Shown: in pieces, positions 7,101 through 16,172 of the stretch
Layout: every line of letters starts with the position of its first letter
Position numbering within the stretch: position 1 is the stretch's first letter
From: JALNZF01 sp049793155
GTDB taxonomy: Bacteria > Nitrospirota > UBA9217
Direction of reading: 5' to 3'
DNA length: 17,894 bases
NCBI GenBank assembly: GCA_049793155.1
Contig: JBARBN010000210.1
Span: forward strand, 1 to 17,894
Position numbers and translations under genes: made by a program
Notes under the pieces: generated by a model
What the model was told of the DNA's origin: nothing
Databases searched by the model: none
Seen by the model: only the letters and a program-made list of their open reading frames with translations

Positions 7101-8954
7101 ATGGCGATGTCTGGAAGACTCGGCGCGATGCTTGTATCATCGGGTCTGATCACTGAAGATCAATTGCAAAAAGCGCTTGCCACGCAGAAAAGCGAGGGCG
7201 GCAGGCTGGGGTCCATCCTGGTTAAAATGGGGTTCGTGCAGGAAGACAAGCTGATGACGTTCTTGAGCAAACAGTACGGCGTCCCGTATGTCGACCTTGG
7301 TAAATTCGAGATCAATCCTGCCGTCATAAAACATATTCCCGCGGATGTAGCCCAGAAATACCGCATCATGCCCATCAATCGTACTGGCGCCACTATTACC
7401 ATCGCGATGGTCGATCCCTCCAATATATTTGCTATCGACGATATCAAGTTCATGACCGGTTATAATGTCGAGGCTGTCGTGGCAACCGAAGGCGCCATCG
7501 TTGAGGCGATCAAAAAATATTATGGATCCGCCGCCAAGGCCCTCGTGGCGGCAAAGGCCGGCGGGGTCGCGCAATCGGCACAACCCAGAGAGGATAAAAA
7601 GATCAACCTGGATGCCAAAGATTACGCGTTGGATGACACTGCCGAAGAGGGCTCCTTCGTGGATGATATCGATACCGGCGGAGAGGTGGACGTTGATGAT
7701 TTCGACAACCTTGTTCACGGCGCGGTCGATGAACTCGAGGTCATTGAAGATGAAAAGCTGGACGCGTTGTCGGGAGACGTTGAAGCGCCGATCGTGAAAC
7801 TCGTGAACGGCATTCTACTCCGTGCGGCTAAGGCGGGCGTGAGCGACATTCACATTGAGCCCTACGAGAAAAAATTCAGGGTGCGCTACCGGCTTGACGG
7901 CGTGTTGAAAACGGTAATGGGTCTTCCGCTCAAGATCAGGAATGCGATCATCTCCCGAATCAAGATCATGTCTCAACTTGATATCGCCGAGCGAAGACTT
8001 CCGCAGGACGGCAGGATCAAGCTCAAGATGAGCAAGAGCAAGGTCATGGACTTCCGCGTTTCTGTCCTTCCGACCCTTTTTGGCGAAAAGATCGTCATGC
8101 GCCTGCTCGATAAGTCTAATCTTCAACTCGACATGACAAAGCTCGGATTCGACGAGGACCAGTTGAAGGATTTTAAAGACGCCCTGGGAAAGCCCTTCGG
8201 CATGGTACTGGTAACGGGCCCGACAGGAAGCGGAAAAACTACGACCCTTTACTCTGCCCTGAGCGAACTGAATACCGACTCGGAAAATATCATGACCGCT
8301 GAGGACCCGGTGGAATTCAACCTGATGGGCATTAATCAGGTCCAGATGAAGGACGAGATCGGGCTCAACTTTGCCGCTGCGCTCCGCTCCTTTCTCCGTC
8401 AGGACCCGGATATCATCATGGTGGGAGAGACCCGCGATTATGAAACCGCGGAGATCGGGGTCAAGGCCGCACTTACCGGCCATCTGGTGCTCTCCACGCT
8501 CCATACCAATGATGCCCCAAGCACCATCAACCGCCTGCTCAACATGGGTGTGGAACCGTTCCTGGTCTCATCTGCAGTGATCCTTATCGTGGCGCAGAGG
8601 CTCGTACGAAAGGCCTGCCAGAACTGCAGAAAACCGCAAAAATTGCCGGTTGAAACTTTTATCGAAGCGGGGTTTGATCCGGAAGAGGCCAAGACCATCG
8701 TCAGCTACCGGGGCGAAGGTTGCGATATCTGCAATCAGACGGGATACAAGGGAAGGGTAGCGCTCTACGAGGTCATGCCGCTCAAGGACGAGATCAAGGA
8801 GCTCATTCTCCAGGGCGCATCGGTCTTCGACCTCAAAAAAGCCGCAGTCAACGGAGGAATGAAAACGCTGCGTGCGAGTGGACTGTTGAAAGTGAAGGCT
8901 GGATTGACCTCTCTGGAAGAAGTGGTTGAGAATACATTCGCCGATCGAAATTAG
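7101..8954 (+). CDS. pilB: Type IV pilus extension ATPase PilB
   Basis: The cytoplasmic hexameric motor that drives pilin assembly through PilC. In order: an N-terminal MshEN/T2SSE_N region (about 1-145, with GRLGAMLVSSGLI and GRLGSILVKMGFV repeats), a strongly acidic linker (about 170-225), and the secretion ATPase core. The core holds SDIHIEPYEK, Walker A G373-PTGSG-K379-T, the Walker B region D435-PDIIMVGE443, the GHLVLSTLHTND His box and a zinc site C506-x2-C509 with C541-x2-C544. The zinc site and N-terminal region separate PilB from PilT. At 617 residues it is slightly longer than the usual ~570. It starts at the ATG 5 nt after AGGGGAG; a second ATG two codons on is less well spaced. 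It is first in the pilus run. A type II secretion GspE is the alternative, but pilT next door argues for pili. Confidence 0.95.
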   Translation: MAMSGRLGAMLVSSGLITEDQLQKALATQKSEGGRLGSILVKMGFVQEDKLMTFLSKQYGVPYVDLGKFEINPAVIKHIPADVAQKYRIMPINRTGATITIAMVDPSNIFAIDDIKFMTGYNVEAVVATEGAIVEAIKKYYGSAAKALVAAKAGGVAQSAQPREDKKINLDAKDYALDDTAEEGSFVDDIDTGGEVDVDDFDNLVHGAVDELEVIEDEKLDALSGDVEAPIVKLVNGILLRAAKAGVSDIHIEPYEKKFRVRYRLDGVLKTVMGLPLKIRNAIISRIKIMSQLDIAERRLPQDGRIKLKMSKSKVMDFRVSVLPTLFGEKIVMRLLDKSNLQLDMTKLGFDEDQLKDFKDALGKPFGMVLVTGPTGSGKTTTLYSALSELNTDSENIMTAEDPVEFNLMGINQVQMKDEIGLNFAAALRSFLRQDPDIIMVGETRDYETAEIGVKAALTGHLVLSTLHTNDAPSTINRLLNMGVEPFLVSSAVILIVAQRLVRKACQNCRKPQKLPVETFIEAGFDPEEAKTIVSYRGEGCDICNQTGYKGRVALYEVMPLKDEIKELILQGASVFDLKKAAVNGGMKTLRASGLLKVKAGLTSLEEVVENTFADRN

Positions 8955-9008
8955 AGACCGTAGTGAGTGTGATCTACAAAATGGTTTTCAAATGAAGGGG
9001 TGCTCCAT

Positions 9009-10112
9009 ATGGCAAACCTGCACGATTTACTCAAGTTTATGATAGAAAAAGGCGCATCCGATCTCCATATAACCACAGGAATTCCGCCCTCGATCCGCGT
9101 TGACGGCAAAATAAAAATAATCCCCGGATTGGAACCCCTGTCCGCCTCCCAGACCAAGGACCTCTGCTATAGCATCCTCACCGATGCCCAGAAGCACAAG
9201 TTTGAAGAGAACAGCGAACTTGATCTCTCTTTCGGTGTTAAAAATTTGTCCCGCTTTCGCGCAAATATGTTCGTGCAGCGTGGCGCCGTCGCTGCTGCGA
9301 TCCGGACCATTCCCTTCAAGATCAAGTCATTCCAGGAACTGGGACTGCCGGAAATAGTATCCGACCTTTGTAAGAAACCGAGAGGACTCGTTCTTGTCAC
9401 CGGACCCACGGGGAGCGGGAAGTCGACAACACTGGCCTCGATGATCGACAAGATCAATAATGAGCGGCAGGAACATATCATCACCATCGAAGATCCGATC
9501 GAGTATCTCCACCCGCATAAAAAATGCCTGGTAAACCAGCGGGAGGTCAACGCCGACACTAAATCGTTCAAGGACGCATTGAAATATATACTCCGGCAAG
9601 ACCCCGATGTCGTGCTCGTCGGCGAAATGCGCGATCTTGAAACGATTGAAGCGGCCCTGACCATAGCGGAAACAGGACACCTGACCTTCGCGACGCTGCA
9701 TACGAACTCTGCCGCGCAGACGATGAATCGTATCATCGATGTCTTCCCGCCTCACCAGCAATCCCAGGTAAGGGCTCAGCTCTCGTTCGTTCTTGAGGGT
9801 GTCATGTCCCAGCAGCTTGTGCCGAAGATAGGCGGCGGCAGAATGCTCGCCCTTGAGGTCATGATCCCGAATATCGCCATACGAAATCTTATCAGGGAAG
9901 ACAAAATTCACCAGATCTACTCCATTATGCAGACCGGCCAGTCAAAGTTCGGCATGATGACGCTCAATCAGTCTCTGTATGACCTCTATACCAAAAAATT
10001 AATTACATATGAGGACTGCATCGGCCGGTCGTCAAATCCCGATGAGCTTGTTCAAATGCTTGGGCGCTCCGGTCTTGCGGGGAAGCAGACGGTCCAGAAG
10101 GAATACCGCTAA
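9009..10112 (+). CDS. pilT: Type IV pilus retraction ATPase PilT
   Basis: PilT powers pilus retraction, and so twitching motility and DNA uptake in other bacteria. The 367-residue protein opens with MANLHDLLKFMIEKGASDLHIT, typical of the family. It has Walker A at G132-S139 (Lys138), DPDVVLVGEMRDLETIEAAL, the GHLTFATLHTNSA His box and the retraction-specific AIRNLIRE signature at 290-297. It lacks the PilB zinc cysteines. I chose the ATG at 9009, 8 nt after AGGGG, over the GTG at 9000, which overlaps that Shine-Dalgarno. It follows pilB by 54 bp and precedes pilC by 39 bp, so the three are probably one transcript. Length is normal. PilU is a possible alternative, but the intact AIRNLIRE motif and the position in a pilB-pilT-pilC block favour PilT. 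Confidence 0.96.
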   Translation: MANLHDLLKFMIEKGASDLHITTGIPPSIRVDGKIKIIPGLEPLSASQTKDLCYSILTDAQKHKFEENSELDLSFGVKNLSRFRANMFVQRGAVAAAIRTIPFKIKSFQELGLPEIVSDLCKKPRGLVLVTGPTGSGKSTTLASMIDKINNERQEHIITIEDPIEYLHPHKKCLVNQREVNADTKSFKDALKYILRQDPDVVLVGEMRDLETIEAALTIAETGHLTFATLHTNSAAQTMNRIIDVFPPHQQSQVRAQLSFVLEGVMSQQLVPKIGGGRMLALEVMIPNIAIRNLIREDKIHQIYSIMQTGQSKFGMMTLNQSLYDLYTKKLITYEDCIGRSSNPDELVQMLGRSGLAGKQTVQKEYR

Positions 10113-10151
10113 GATGACGGGTTGCTGGTCCAAATAATGATGAGGTGAAAA

Positions 10152-11363
10152 ATGGCAACAAGCGTATTTACTTGGGAAGGCAAAACACGACAGGGATCGG
10201 TACAAAAGGGTGAGATTGCCGCGAACAGCAAAGAAGATGTTCTCGCGCTGCTTCGGAAGCAGAATATTCAGCCGATCAATGTAACCGCCAAACCGAGGGA
10301 AATCAAGCTGAGTTTCGGCGCCCCGAAGGTCAAGGATAAAGATGTTGTGATCTTTACCCGTCAGTTGGCGACCATGATCGACGCGGGATTGCCGCTCGTG
10401 CAGTGTCTTGATATCCTGGGTAACCAGACGGAAAACAAAACGCTCGCAAAGACGATAAACCAGGTCAGGTCCGATGTGGAGAGCGGGGCGACCTTTGCCG
10501 ATGCCCTCAAGAAACACCCCAAGATATTCGATGGTCTTTATTGCAACATGGTGGCTGCCGGAGAGGCCGGCGGTATTCTCGATACCATTCTCGGACGGCT
10601 CGCCGCGTTTATGGAAAAGTTCGCGAAGATCAAGGGTCAGATCAAATCTGCGATGATCTATCCTTCGGTCATCCTGTTTGTCGCGGTTTCCGTGGTTTCC
10701 CTGTTGCTGGTTGTCGTCGTTCCCATGCTTGCCAACATTTTTGTTGAAGCAAAAATGCAGCTGCCTCTCCCTACCCGCATTGTCATGGCCTTCAGCAATT
10801 TCTTGAAGAGCTGGGGGGGGCTGGCTGTTTTATTGGCCATTGTCGGTTTTTTCGTTGGTCTCAAACAATTCAGAAAAACAGAAAAAGGATTGAGAACGAC
10901 AGATGCTATAGCGTTGAAAATACCCGTTGCGGGTTCACTGATCCAGCGGGTGGCGGTTGCCAAGTTTACGCGCACTCTCGGCACCTTGCTTACCAGCGGC
11001 GTCCCGATCCTCGAGGGGTTGTTGATCGTTTCGAGGACTGCGGGCAATAAGGTCGTGGAAGATGCGGTCCTCGCCACCCGGCAAAGCGTGAGTGAGGGCA
11101 AAACGCTTGCTGATCCGCTGGGCAGGGCAAAGATCTTTCCTGCCATGGTCGTCTCGATGATCTCGGTCGGTGAGGCGACGGGCGCGCTCGACAACATGCT
11201 GAACAAGATCGCGGATTTCTATGATGATGAGGTGGATTCCGCGGTGGCGGCGCTCACCTCCATGCTTGAGCCCATGCTTATGATCTTTTTGGGCGTTGTG
11301 GTCGGCTTTGTGATCATAGCGATGTACATGCCTATATTCCAGATGGGCGCGGCGGCAGGTTAG
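10152..11363 (+). CDS. pilC: Type IV pilus inner-membrane platform protein PilC
   Basis: PilC (GspF family) is the polytopic inner-membrane protein on which PilB and PilT act. The 403-residue protein starts with the family-typical FTWEGKTRQGSVQKGEIAA and QNIQPINV. Two T2SSF domains follow (about 65-190 and 270-395); each has the Gly/Glu-rich FTRQLATMIDAGLPLVQ or FTRTLGTLLTSGVPILEGL helix and a GE(A/T)(A/T)G turn (AAGEAGGILD, SVGEATGALD). Three membrane helices are visible, near 170-200, 220-240 and 370-395. GAGGTG lies 4 nt before the ATG. Length and domain layout are normal. GspF of type II secretion has the same fold; the flanking pilT and pilS/pilR genes decide the call. Confidence 0.95.
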   Translation: MATSVFTWEGKTRQGSVQKGEIAANSKEDVLALLRKQNIQPINVTAKPREIKLSFGAPKVKDKDVVIFTRQLATMIDAGLPLVQCLDILGNQTENKTLAKTINQVRSDVESGATFADALKKHPKIFDGLYCNMVAAGEAGGILDTILGRLAAFMEKFAKIKGQIKSAMIYPSVILFVAVSVVSLLLVVVVPMLANIFVEAKMQLPLPTRIVMAFSNFLKSWGGLAVLLAIVGFFVGLKQFRKTEKGLRTTDAIALKIPVAGSLIQRVAVAKFTRTLGTLLTSGVPILEGLLIVSRTAGNKVVEDAVLATRQSVSEGKTLADPLGRAKIFPAMVVSMISVGEATGALDNMLNKIADFYDDEVDSAVAALTSMLEPMLMIFLGVVVGFVIIAMYMPIFQMGAAAG

Positions 11364-11371
11364 AACCTCAC

Positions 11372-13072
11372 GTGACGCAAGAGTATTCAAAAGAAGAATA
11401 CACGATACGCATAAAGCGGCTTATTTGGAGCAGGGTGGTGCTCGCGACCTTTCTGGTCGGGACGCTCGTTTTTTTTCAACGGCACTATACGATTTACCCG
11501 TTCAAGACCGCTTACGTATACTATTTTCTGCTCACCGTCTACTGCCTGACTGTTGTTTACTGGTACCTTCTTGAACGGATAAAGCGTCTTCACTTCCTCG
11601 CCTATCTTCAGACGTCAGTCGATATACTTCTCGTTACCATTCTTACGCACCTTACAGGAGGCATCGACAGCGGTTTTTCACTCCTCTATCATCTGACAAT
11701 AATCTCATCAAGCATTATTCTGTACCGTCGTGGAGGATATCTCTCTGCCTCTCTCTCGAGCATTCTTTACGGTGCAATGCTGGACATGCAGTATTATAAC
11801 GTTCTCGGTTTTGTCAGGAGCCAGAACTTCACTGCAGTCCAGGTTCTCTTTCAGGTGTTCATCAATATCCTTTCTTTCTACACCGTGGGGCTTTTGAGCG
11901 GCTACCTTTCCGAGCGTCTCAGGAAAACGCGCAAGGAACTCCGGGAGAAAAGCATGGACCTGGAAGACCTTCGTGTATTGCAGGACCATATCCTGCGGAG
12001 CGTGGGAAGCGGGATCGTCACCATGGACCTGCAGGGTAACATCGCTTCATGGAACCCCGCGGCTGAACATATCACGGGGTACCGCTATGAAGAGATCAAA
12101 AGCCGCTGGCAGGAGGTGTTCGGAGACAGCATTAAGGGACTTTTCGGCCATACCGACTCGCTGAAAGCCCGCCCATTTCGTTTCAACGGACAGATCCTGA
12201 AAAAGGACGGCAGTACCGCACTGCTCGGTATGACCGCCTCTTTGCTCAAGGACGATACTAACTTCGTTCGCGGGATAATCCTTATCTTCCAGGATATAAC
12301 CAAGTTGGTAGAGATGGAGGACCAGGTAAGGATGAAGGAGCGGCTGGCGACCGTCGGGAGTCTTGCCGCAGGCATCGCACATGAGATCCGGAATCCTCTG
12401 GCTTCGCTCAGCGGTTCCATCCAGGTGCTTCAGGGCGAGCTCGACCTGCATGGCGACAATAAACAACTTATGGATATTGTTGTTCGCGAGACAGACCGGC
12501 TCAACACGATAATTATGGAATTTCTGGAATATGCCCGTCTCAAGAACGCCCAGAACGACCACATCGACCTTTCACCCGTCCTTGATGAGACCATCATGCT
12601 TTTGAAGAACTGCAAGGATTTTACGGGAGACATCCGCATCACTCATCAGGTCGATCCGCATGTCGTGATAAAGGGAGACTCCCAGCGGCTTCGCCAGGTC
12701 TTCTGGAACCTCCTTATCAACGCCTGCCAGGCTATGCCGCAGGGCGGCGAGATAATGGTTACCGCGAGGCCTTTTCCAGACGTGAGTGAAGACGCGGATT
12801 GGTGCGAGATCACTATAGCGGACACCGGCCAGGGGATCGCGCGCGAGGATCGGGACAAAATATTCAATCCATTTTATACGACAAAGACCGGGGGCACAGG
12901 CCTGGGACTGGCGATCGTGTACCGGATCATTGAGGACCATCGAGGCACCATCACCGTTGACAGCGTCCCCGGCAAAGGGACCCAATTCTCCATCAGGCTT
13001 CCGATCAGTGAAGAACCGGTTTATACGACGCTCAAGAACGATACAGGGGAGACGCAGAAGAGGCGGAATTGA
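11372..13072 (+). CDS. pilS: Sensor histidine kinase PilS
   Basis: The membrane sensor of the PilS-PilR two-component system, which in studied bacteria controls pilin transcription. The 566-residue protein has about six membrane helices in residues 17-180, a short coiled coil (about 180-203), a PAS domain (about 203-315, with GIVTMDLQGNIASWNPAAEHITGY), a HisKA domain with phospho-acceptor His337 in AAGIAHEIRNPLASL, and a HATPase domain with Asn450 (LLINACQAMP), DTGQGI and the GGTGLGL loop at 507-513. The start is a GTG 8 bp after the pilC stop with only a weak AGGT upstream. No ATG occurs before residue about 190, and the first helix needs this N-terminus, so GTG is the best choice. The weak start may keep kinase levels low. 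Pairing with PilR is by adjacency. Confidence 0.92.
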   Translation: MTQEYSKEEYTIRIKRLIWSRVVLATFLVGTLVFFQRHYTIYPFKTAYVYYFLLTVYCLTVVYWYLLERIKRLHFLAYLQTSVDILLVTILTHLTGGIDSGFSLLYHLTIISSSIILYRRGGYLSASLSSILYGAMLDMQYYNVLGFVRSQNFTAVQVLFQVFINILSFYTVGLLSGYLSERLRKTRKELREKSMDLEDLRVLQDHILRSVGSGIVTMDLQGNIASWNPAAEHITGYRYEEIKSRWQEVFGDSIKGLFGHTDSLKARPFRFNGQILKKDGSTALLGMTASLLKDDTNFVRGIILIFQDITKLVEMEDQVRMKERLATVGSLAAGIAHEIRNPLASLSGSIQVLQGELDLHGDNKQLMDIVVRETDRLNTIIMEFLEYARLKNAQNDHIDLSPVLDETIMLLKNCKDFTGDIRITHQVDPHVVIKGDSQRLRQVFWNLLINACQAMPQGGEIMVTARPFPDVSEDADWCEITIADTGQGIAREDRDKIFNPFYTTKTGGTGLGLAIVYRIIEDHRGTITVDSVPGKGTQFSIRLPISEEPVYTTLKNDTGETQKRRN

Positions 13073-13073
13073 T

Positions 13074-14447
13074 ATGAGCAAAATACTCGTTGTTGATGAC
13101 GAACAGAGTATGCGGGACTTTCTCGCGATCCTGCTCACCAAGGAAGGCCATGAAGTCGTGACGGCAAAGGATGGCGCCGATGCGCTCAAGGCGGTCCAGG
13201 CAGAGATCTTCGATCTGGTGATCACCGATATGAAGATGCCGGGAGCCGACGGCATGATAGTGCTCAAGTCGGTCAAAGAGATCTCACCGGAGACCGTCGT
13301 GATCATGATCACCGCCTTTGCCACAACCGAGGCCGCGGTCGAGGCTATGAAGATCGGGGCATATGATTACATCATAAAACCCTTCAAGGTCGATGAACTG
13401 AAGTTGATCATATACAACTCTCTCGAGAAGCGTTATTTGAGGAAGGAGAACACCCTTCTCAAACGCGAGATCGAGTCGAAGGCGGGCTTTGCCAATTTCA
13501 TCGGGAAAAGCATGCCGATGCAAAAGGTATTTTCACTTATCCGTCAGGTCTCGGACACGAAGAGCACCGTGTTGATAACTGGTGAGAGCGGGACAGGAAA
13601 AGAACTTGTGGCTAAAGCCGTCCATTTCAACAGCCCGAGGAAGAACGGGCCTTTCGTAACGATCAATTGCGGGGCATTGCCCGAGACCCTTCTCGAAAGC
13701 GAGTTGTTCGGATATATGAAGGGCGCTTTCACCGGTGCATCGTCGAACAAGCAGGGACTCTTCGAAGCAGCCAACAACGGCACCATTTTCCTCGATGAGA
13801 TCAGTGCGACAACGCCGGCGCTCCAGATCAAGCTCTTGCGGGTGCTCCAGGAGCGGGACTTCATCCGGGTAGGCGGGACCGCAAGGGTCAAGGTGGATGT
13901 ACATGTCATCGCCGCCAGCAACAGGGACCTGTCGGCTGAAATCGCCAGGGGAACCTTCCGTGAGGACCTCTTTTATCGTCTGAATGTGATCCCCATCCAT
14001 CTGCCTCCGCTCAGGGAACGGAGGGAAGATATTCCTCTTCTTGCGGAATATTTTCTCAAGAAAATCGTCCGCAAGGAGGTCGAACGGGCGCGGATTAAAA
14101 TGATCGATGCTGAAGCCATGAAGGCGCTGATGGCATATCACTGGCCTGGGAATGTCCGGGAGTTGGAGAACACTATAGAACGAATGATGATCATGACGCC
14201 GGAAGATGTTATTCATCTCGATCAGGTGCCGGATTCGGTGAGAATCCCCTCCCATTCTTCCGACCTGGTAACATTCGAAATTCCCGAGTCCGGGCTGGAC
14301 CTGGAGGGGCTTCTGGAAAATGCCGAAAGGACGTTTCTCCGGAAGGCGCTTGAGAGAACGGGTGGGGTAAAGACAGATGCGGCAAAACTGCTCGGCCTCA
14401 CCTTTCGCTCCTTTCGGCACCGGCTGCAAAAGTACGGAGACTCTTAA
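13074..14447 (+). CDS. pilR: Sigma-54-dependent response regulator PilR
   Basis: An NtrC-family activator. The receiver domain (about 1-120) has acidic D8-D9, phospho-acceptor Asp52 in LVITDMKMPG, and the YDYIIKPF lysine. The AAA+ domain (about 140-375) has Walker A G170-ESGTG-K176-E, the sigma-54 loop GAFTGA at 217-222, TIFLDEIS as Walker B, and the FYRLNVIPIHLPPLRER arginine-finger region. The C-terminus has a Fis-type helix-turn-helix (DAAKLLGLTFRSFRHRLQKYG). The 457-residue length is standard. I chose the ATG at 13074, one base after the pilS stop, with GAGGCGG inside the end of pilS; the open frame reaches further upstream only as overlap with pilS. Its normal target is the sigma-54 promoter of pilA, and neither that gene nor such a promoter is visible here. 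Confidence 0.95.
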   Translation: MSKILVVDDEQSMRDFLAILLTKEGHEVVTAKDGADALKAVQAEIFDLVITDMKMPGADGMIVLKSVKEISPETVVIMITAFATTEAAVEAMKIGAYDYIIKPFKVDELKLIIYNSLEKRYLRKENTLLKREIESKAGFANFIGKSMPMQKVFSLIRQVSDTKSTVLITGESGTGKELVAKAVHFNSPRKNGPFVTINCGALPETLLESELFGYMKGAFTGASSNKQGLFEAANNGTIFLDEISATTPALQIKLLRVLQERDFIRVGGTARVKVDVHVIAASNRDLSAEIARGTFREDLFYRLNVIPIHLPPLRERREDIPLLAEYFLKKIVRKEVERARIKMIDAEAMKALMAYHWPGNVRELENTIERMMIMTPEDVIHLDQVPDSVRIPSHSSDLVTFEIPESGLDLEGLLENAERTFLRKALERTGGVKTDAAKLLGLTFRSFRHRLQKYGDS

Positions 14448-14466
14448 GCAGCTGCGGAATATTTGA

Positions 14467-14495
14467 TTGCAAATATCCGGCAATTCCGATACAAT
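14467..14495 (+). promoter_or_regulatory. Candidate sigma-70 promoter of ubiD, very close to the start codon
   Basis: TTGCAA (14467-14472), a 17-bp spacer, then TACAAT (14490-14495), matching the consensus in four and five of six bases. The expected transcription start, near 14502, lies only about 3 nt before the ubiD ATG, and no Shine-Dalgarno is present. If real, the mRNA is leaderless or nearly so. Confidence 0.5.
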
Positions 14496-14504
14496 CCAGT
14501 TCCC

Positions 14505-15974
14505 ATGGCATTCGATACCTTAAGAGATTTTATCGCGGTTCTCGAAAAAAACAACGAACTGATCAGGATCAAGGTGGAAGTTCGAGCCGACCTCGAGATC
14601 GCGGAAATCACGGACCGGGTCTCTAAAGAAAAGGGCGCCGCTAACAAGGCACTTTTCTTCGAGCGGGTAACCGGATCGACCTTCCCTGTCCTGACCAATG
14701 CGTTCGGTTCGATGAAGCGGATCTGCCTTGCGCTCGAAGTCGACAGTCTGGATGAGATCGGCCAACGGATCAAGGAACTTGTCGACCCCACGAACCTGTT
14801 CCCGGGTCCGGGCGCCGGGATCATGGACAAACTGGGAATGCTGCCGAAGCTTGCCGAACTCTCCAAATTCTTTCCCAAGACCGTCAAAAAAGCCCCCTGT
14901 CAGGAGATCGTTCTGACCGGAGACCACGTAGACCTCTTCAAAATTCCCGTGCTTCAGTGCTGGCCGGCCGACGGAGGACGTTTTATCACGCTCCCTATGG
15001 TCTGCTCGGCCGACCCACAGACCAAGATAACGAACGTCGGCATGTACCGCATGCAGGTTTATGATCATCAAACCACGGGCATGCACTGGCATAAGCACAA
15101 GGACGGCGCAAGGCAGTACCAGCAGTACGAGGCGCTTGGCAGGCGCATGGAAGTGGCGGTTGCCATCGGCGGCGATCCCTCCATCATATATTCCGCAACC
15201 GCGCCGCTCCCGCCGGCCATCGGCGAGTTCCTCTTCGCCGGCTTTCTCAGAAAGAATCCTCTTGAGGTTGTTCAGTGCAAGACCGTCGACGTACGCGTAC
15301 CGGCCGAGGCGGAGTTCATCCTTGAAGGTTTCGTTGATCCTCACGAGCGCCGGGTTGAAGGACCCTTCGGCGACCATACGGGCTACTACTCCGAAGCGGA
15401 TGAGTATCCGGTATTCCATATTACGGCCATTACGCACCGGCGGAACGCCATTTATCCGGCCACGCTGGTCGGCCGCCCGCCGCAGGAAGACGCATATCTT
15501 GGCAAGGCCACGGAGCGCATCTTCCTTCCGCTCCTCCAGATGGTCGCGCCCGACATCCTCGACATGGACATGCCCGTTGAAGGCGTGTTCCATAACAATG
15601 TGATAGTCCGGATCAAGAAGCGCTATCCCGGACACGGCAAGAAGGTGATCAACACGATCTGGGGCACGGGCATGCTCATGCTCTCCAAGTTCGTCATCGT
15701 CTGTGATGAGGACGTCAATATTCACGATTATTCCGAAGTCACCTGGAAGGTCATGAACCATGTCGACCCGCAGCGCGATGTGATCATAACCGATGGGCCG
15801 CTCGACATCCTCGATCATTCCTGTCCTCAGATCGGATTCGGCGGCAAGATGGGCATCGATGCCACGCGCAAAGGCCCCGGGGAGGGATTCAACCGCTCAT
15901 GGCCTGATGAGATCAAGATGTCGCCGGAGATACAGGCGCTTGTCGAGAAACGCTGGAGGGAATACGGGTTTTAA
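14505..15974 (+). CDS. ubiD: UbiD-family decarboxylase (prenylated FMN dependent)
   Basis: A 489-residue UbiD-type (de)carboxylase; family members act on polyprenyl-hydroxybenzoate or a comparable quinone precursor, using prenylated FMN made by UbiX. ITN177-VGMYR182 and H196/H198 in HWHKHKDGA match the cofactor and metal region. E285-GPFGD290-HTGYY is the family hallmark, and R182, E285 and D290 fit the Arg-Glu-Glu/Asp catalytic set by motif and spacing. The frame opens at a TTG (14463), but MAFDTLRDFIAVLEKNNELIRI is the typical family start, so I chose the ATG at 14505. That ATG has no Shine-Dalgarno. Whether it serves ubiquinone, menaquinone (futalosine branch) or an aromatic substrate cannot be told here, and no ubiX, ubiA or mqn gene lies in the window. 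It follows pilR by 57 bp, where pilA is often found. Confidence 0.9.
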   Translation: MAFDTLRDFIAVLEKNNELIRIKVEVRADLEIAEITDRVSKEKGAANKALFFERVTGSTFPVLTNAFGSMKRICLALEVDSLDEIGQRIKELVDPTNLFPGPGAGIMDKLGMLPKLAELSKFFPKTVKKAPCQEIVLTGDHVDLFKIPVLQCWPADGGRFITLPMVCSADPQTKITNVGMYRMQVYDHQTTGMHWHKHKDGARQYQQYEALGRRMEVAVAIGGDPSIIYSATAPLPPAIGEFLFAGFLRKNPLEVVQCKTVDVRVPAEAEFILEGFVDPHERRVEGPFGDHTGYYSEADEYPVFHITAITHRRNAIYPATLVGRPPQEDAYLGKATERIFLPLLQMVAPDILDMDMPVEGVFHNNVIVRIKKRYPGHGKKVINTIWGTGMLMLSKFVIVCDEDVNIHDYSEVTWKVMNHVDPQRDVIITDGPLDILDHSCPQIGFGGKMGIDATRKGPGEGFNRSWPDEIKMSPEIQALVEKRWREYGF

Positions 15975-15991
15975 AAACAGTATTCAATAAT

Positions 15992-16172
15992 CAAGCACCA
16001 ATAACTGCTCCGGACCTTATAACCTTTCAGGGGAAAGGGGGAGAACTGGTGAGAAGGATGTTCTTTATTTATATCTCTCGTCCTCCTTTCGCACCTTATT
16101 ACCCGATTTCTCCAGAGTCAGATTTGCTCATCGGTGATTATTTGTAATTTGTGATTTGATGCCTGGTGCTTG
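15992..16172. repeat. Spacer bounded by a 9-bp inverted repeat, possible small mobile-repeat remnant
   Basis: CAAGCACCA (15992-16000) is repeated inverted as TGGTGCTTG (16164-16172), and both copies sit in similar AT-rich surroundings. Inside are a perfect hairpin CCTTTC-AGGG-GAAAGG (16023-16038), a near-exact direct repeat ACCTTATAACC/ACCTTATTACC (16014-16024, 16093-16103) and short AATTTGT-like micro-repeats at 16138-16158. There is no coding sequence in 15975-16187. The layout resembles MITE-like intergenic repeats. Whether it occurs elsewhere in the genome cannot be seen. Confidence 0.4.

Noticed and set aside
14520..15818. Long antisense open frame (about 430 codons) opposite ubiD
   Set aside because: It mirrors the codon bias of a clearly real UbiD gene, has no recognisable domain and no ribosome-binding site.
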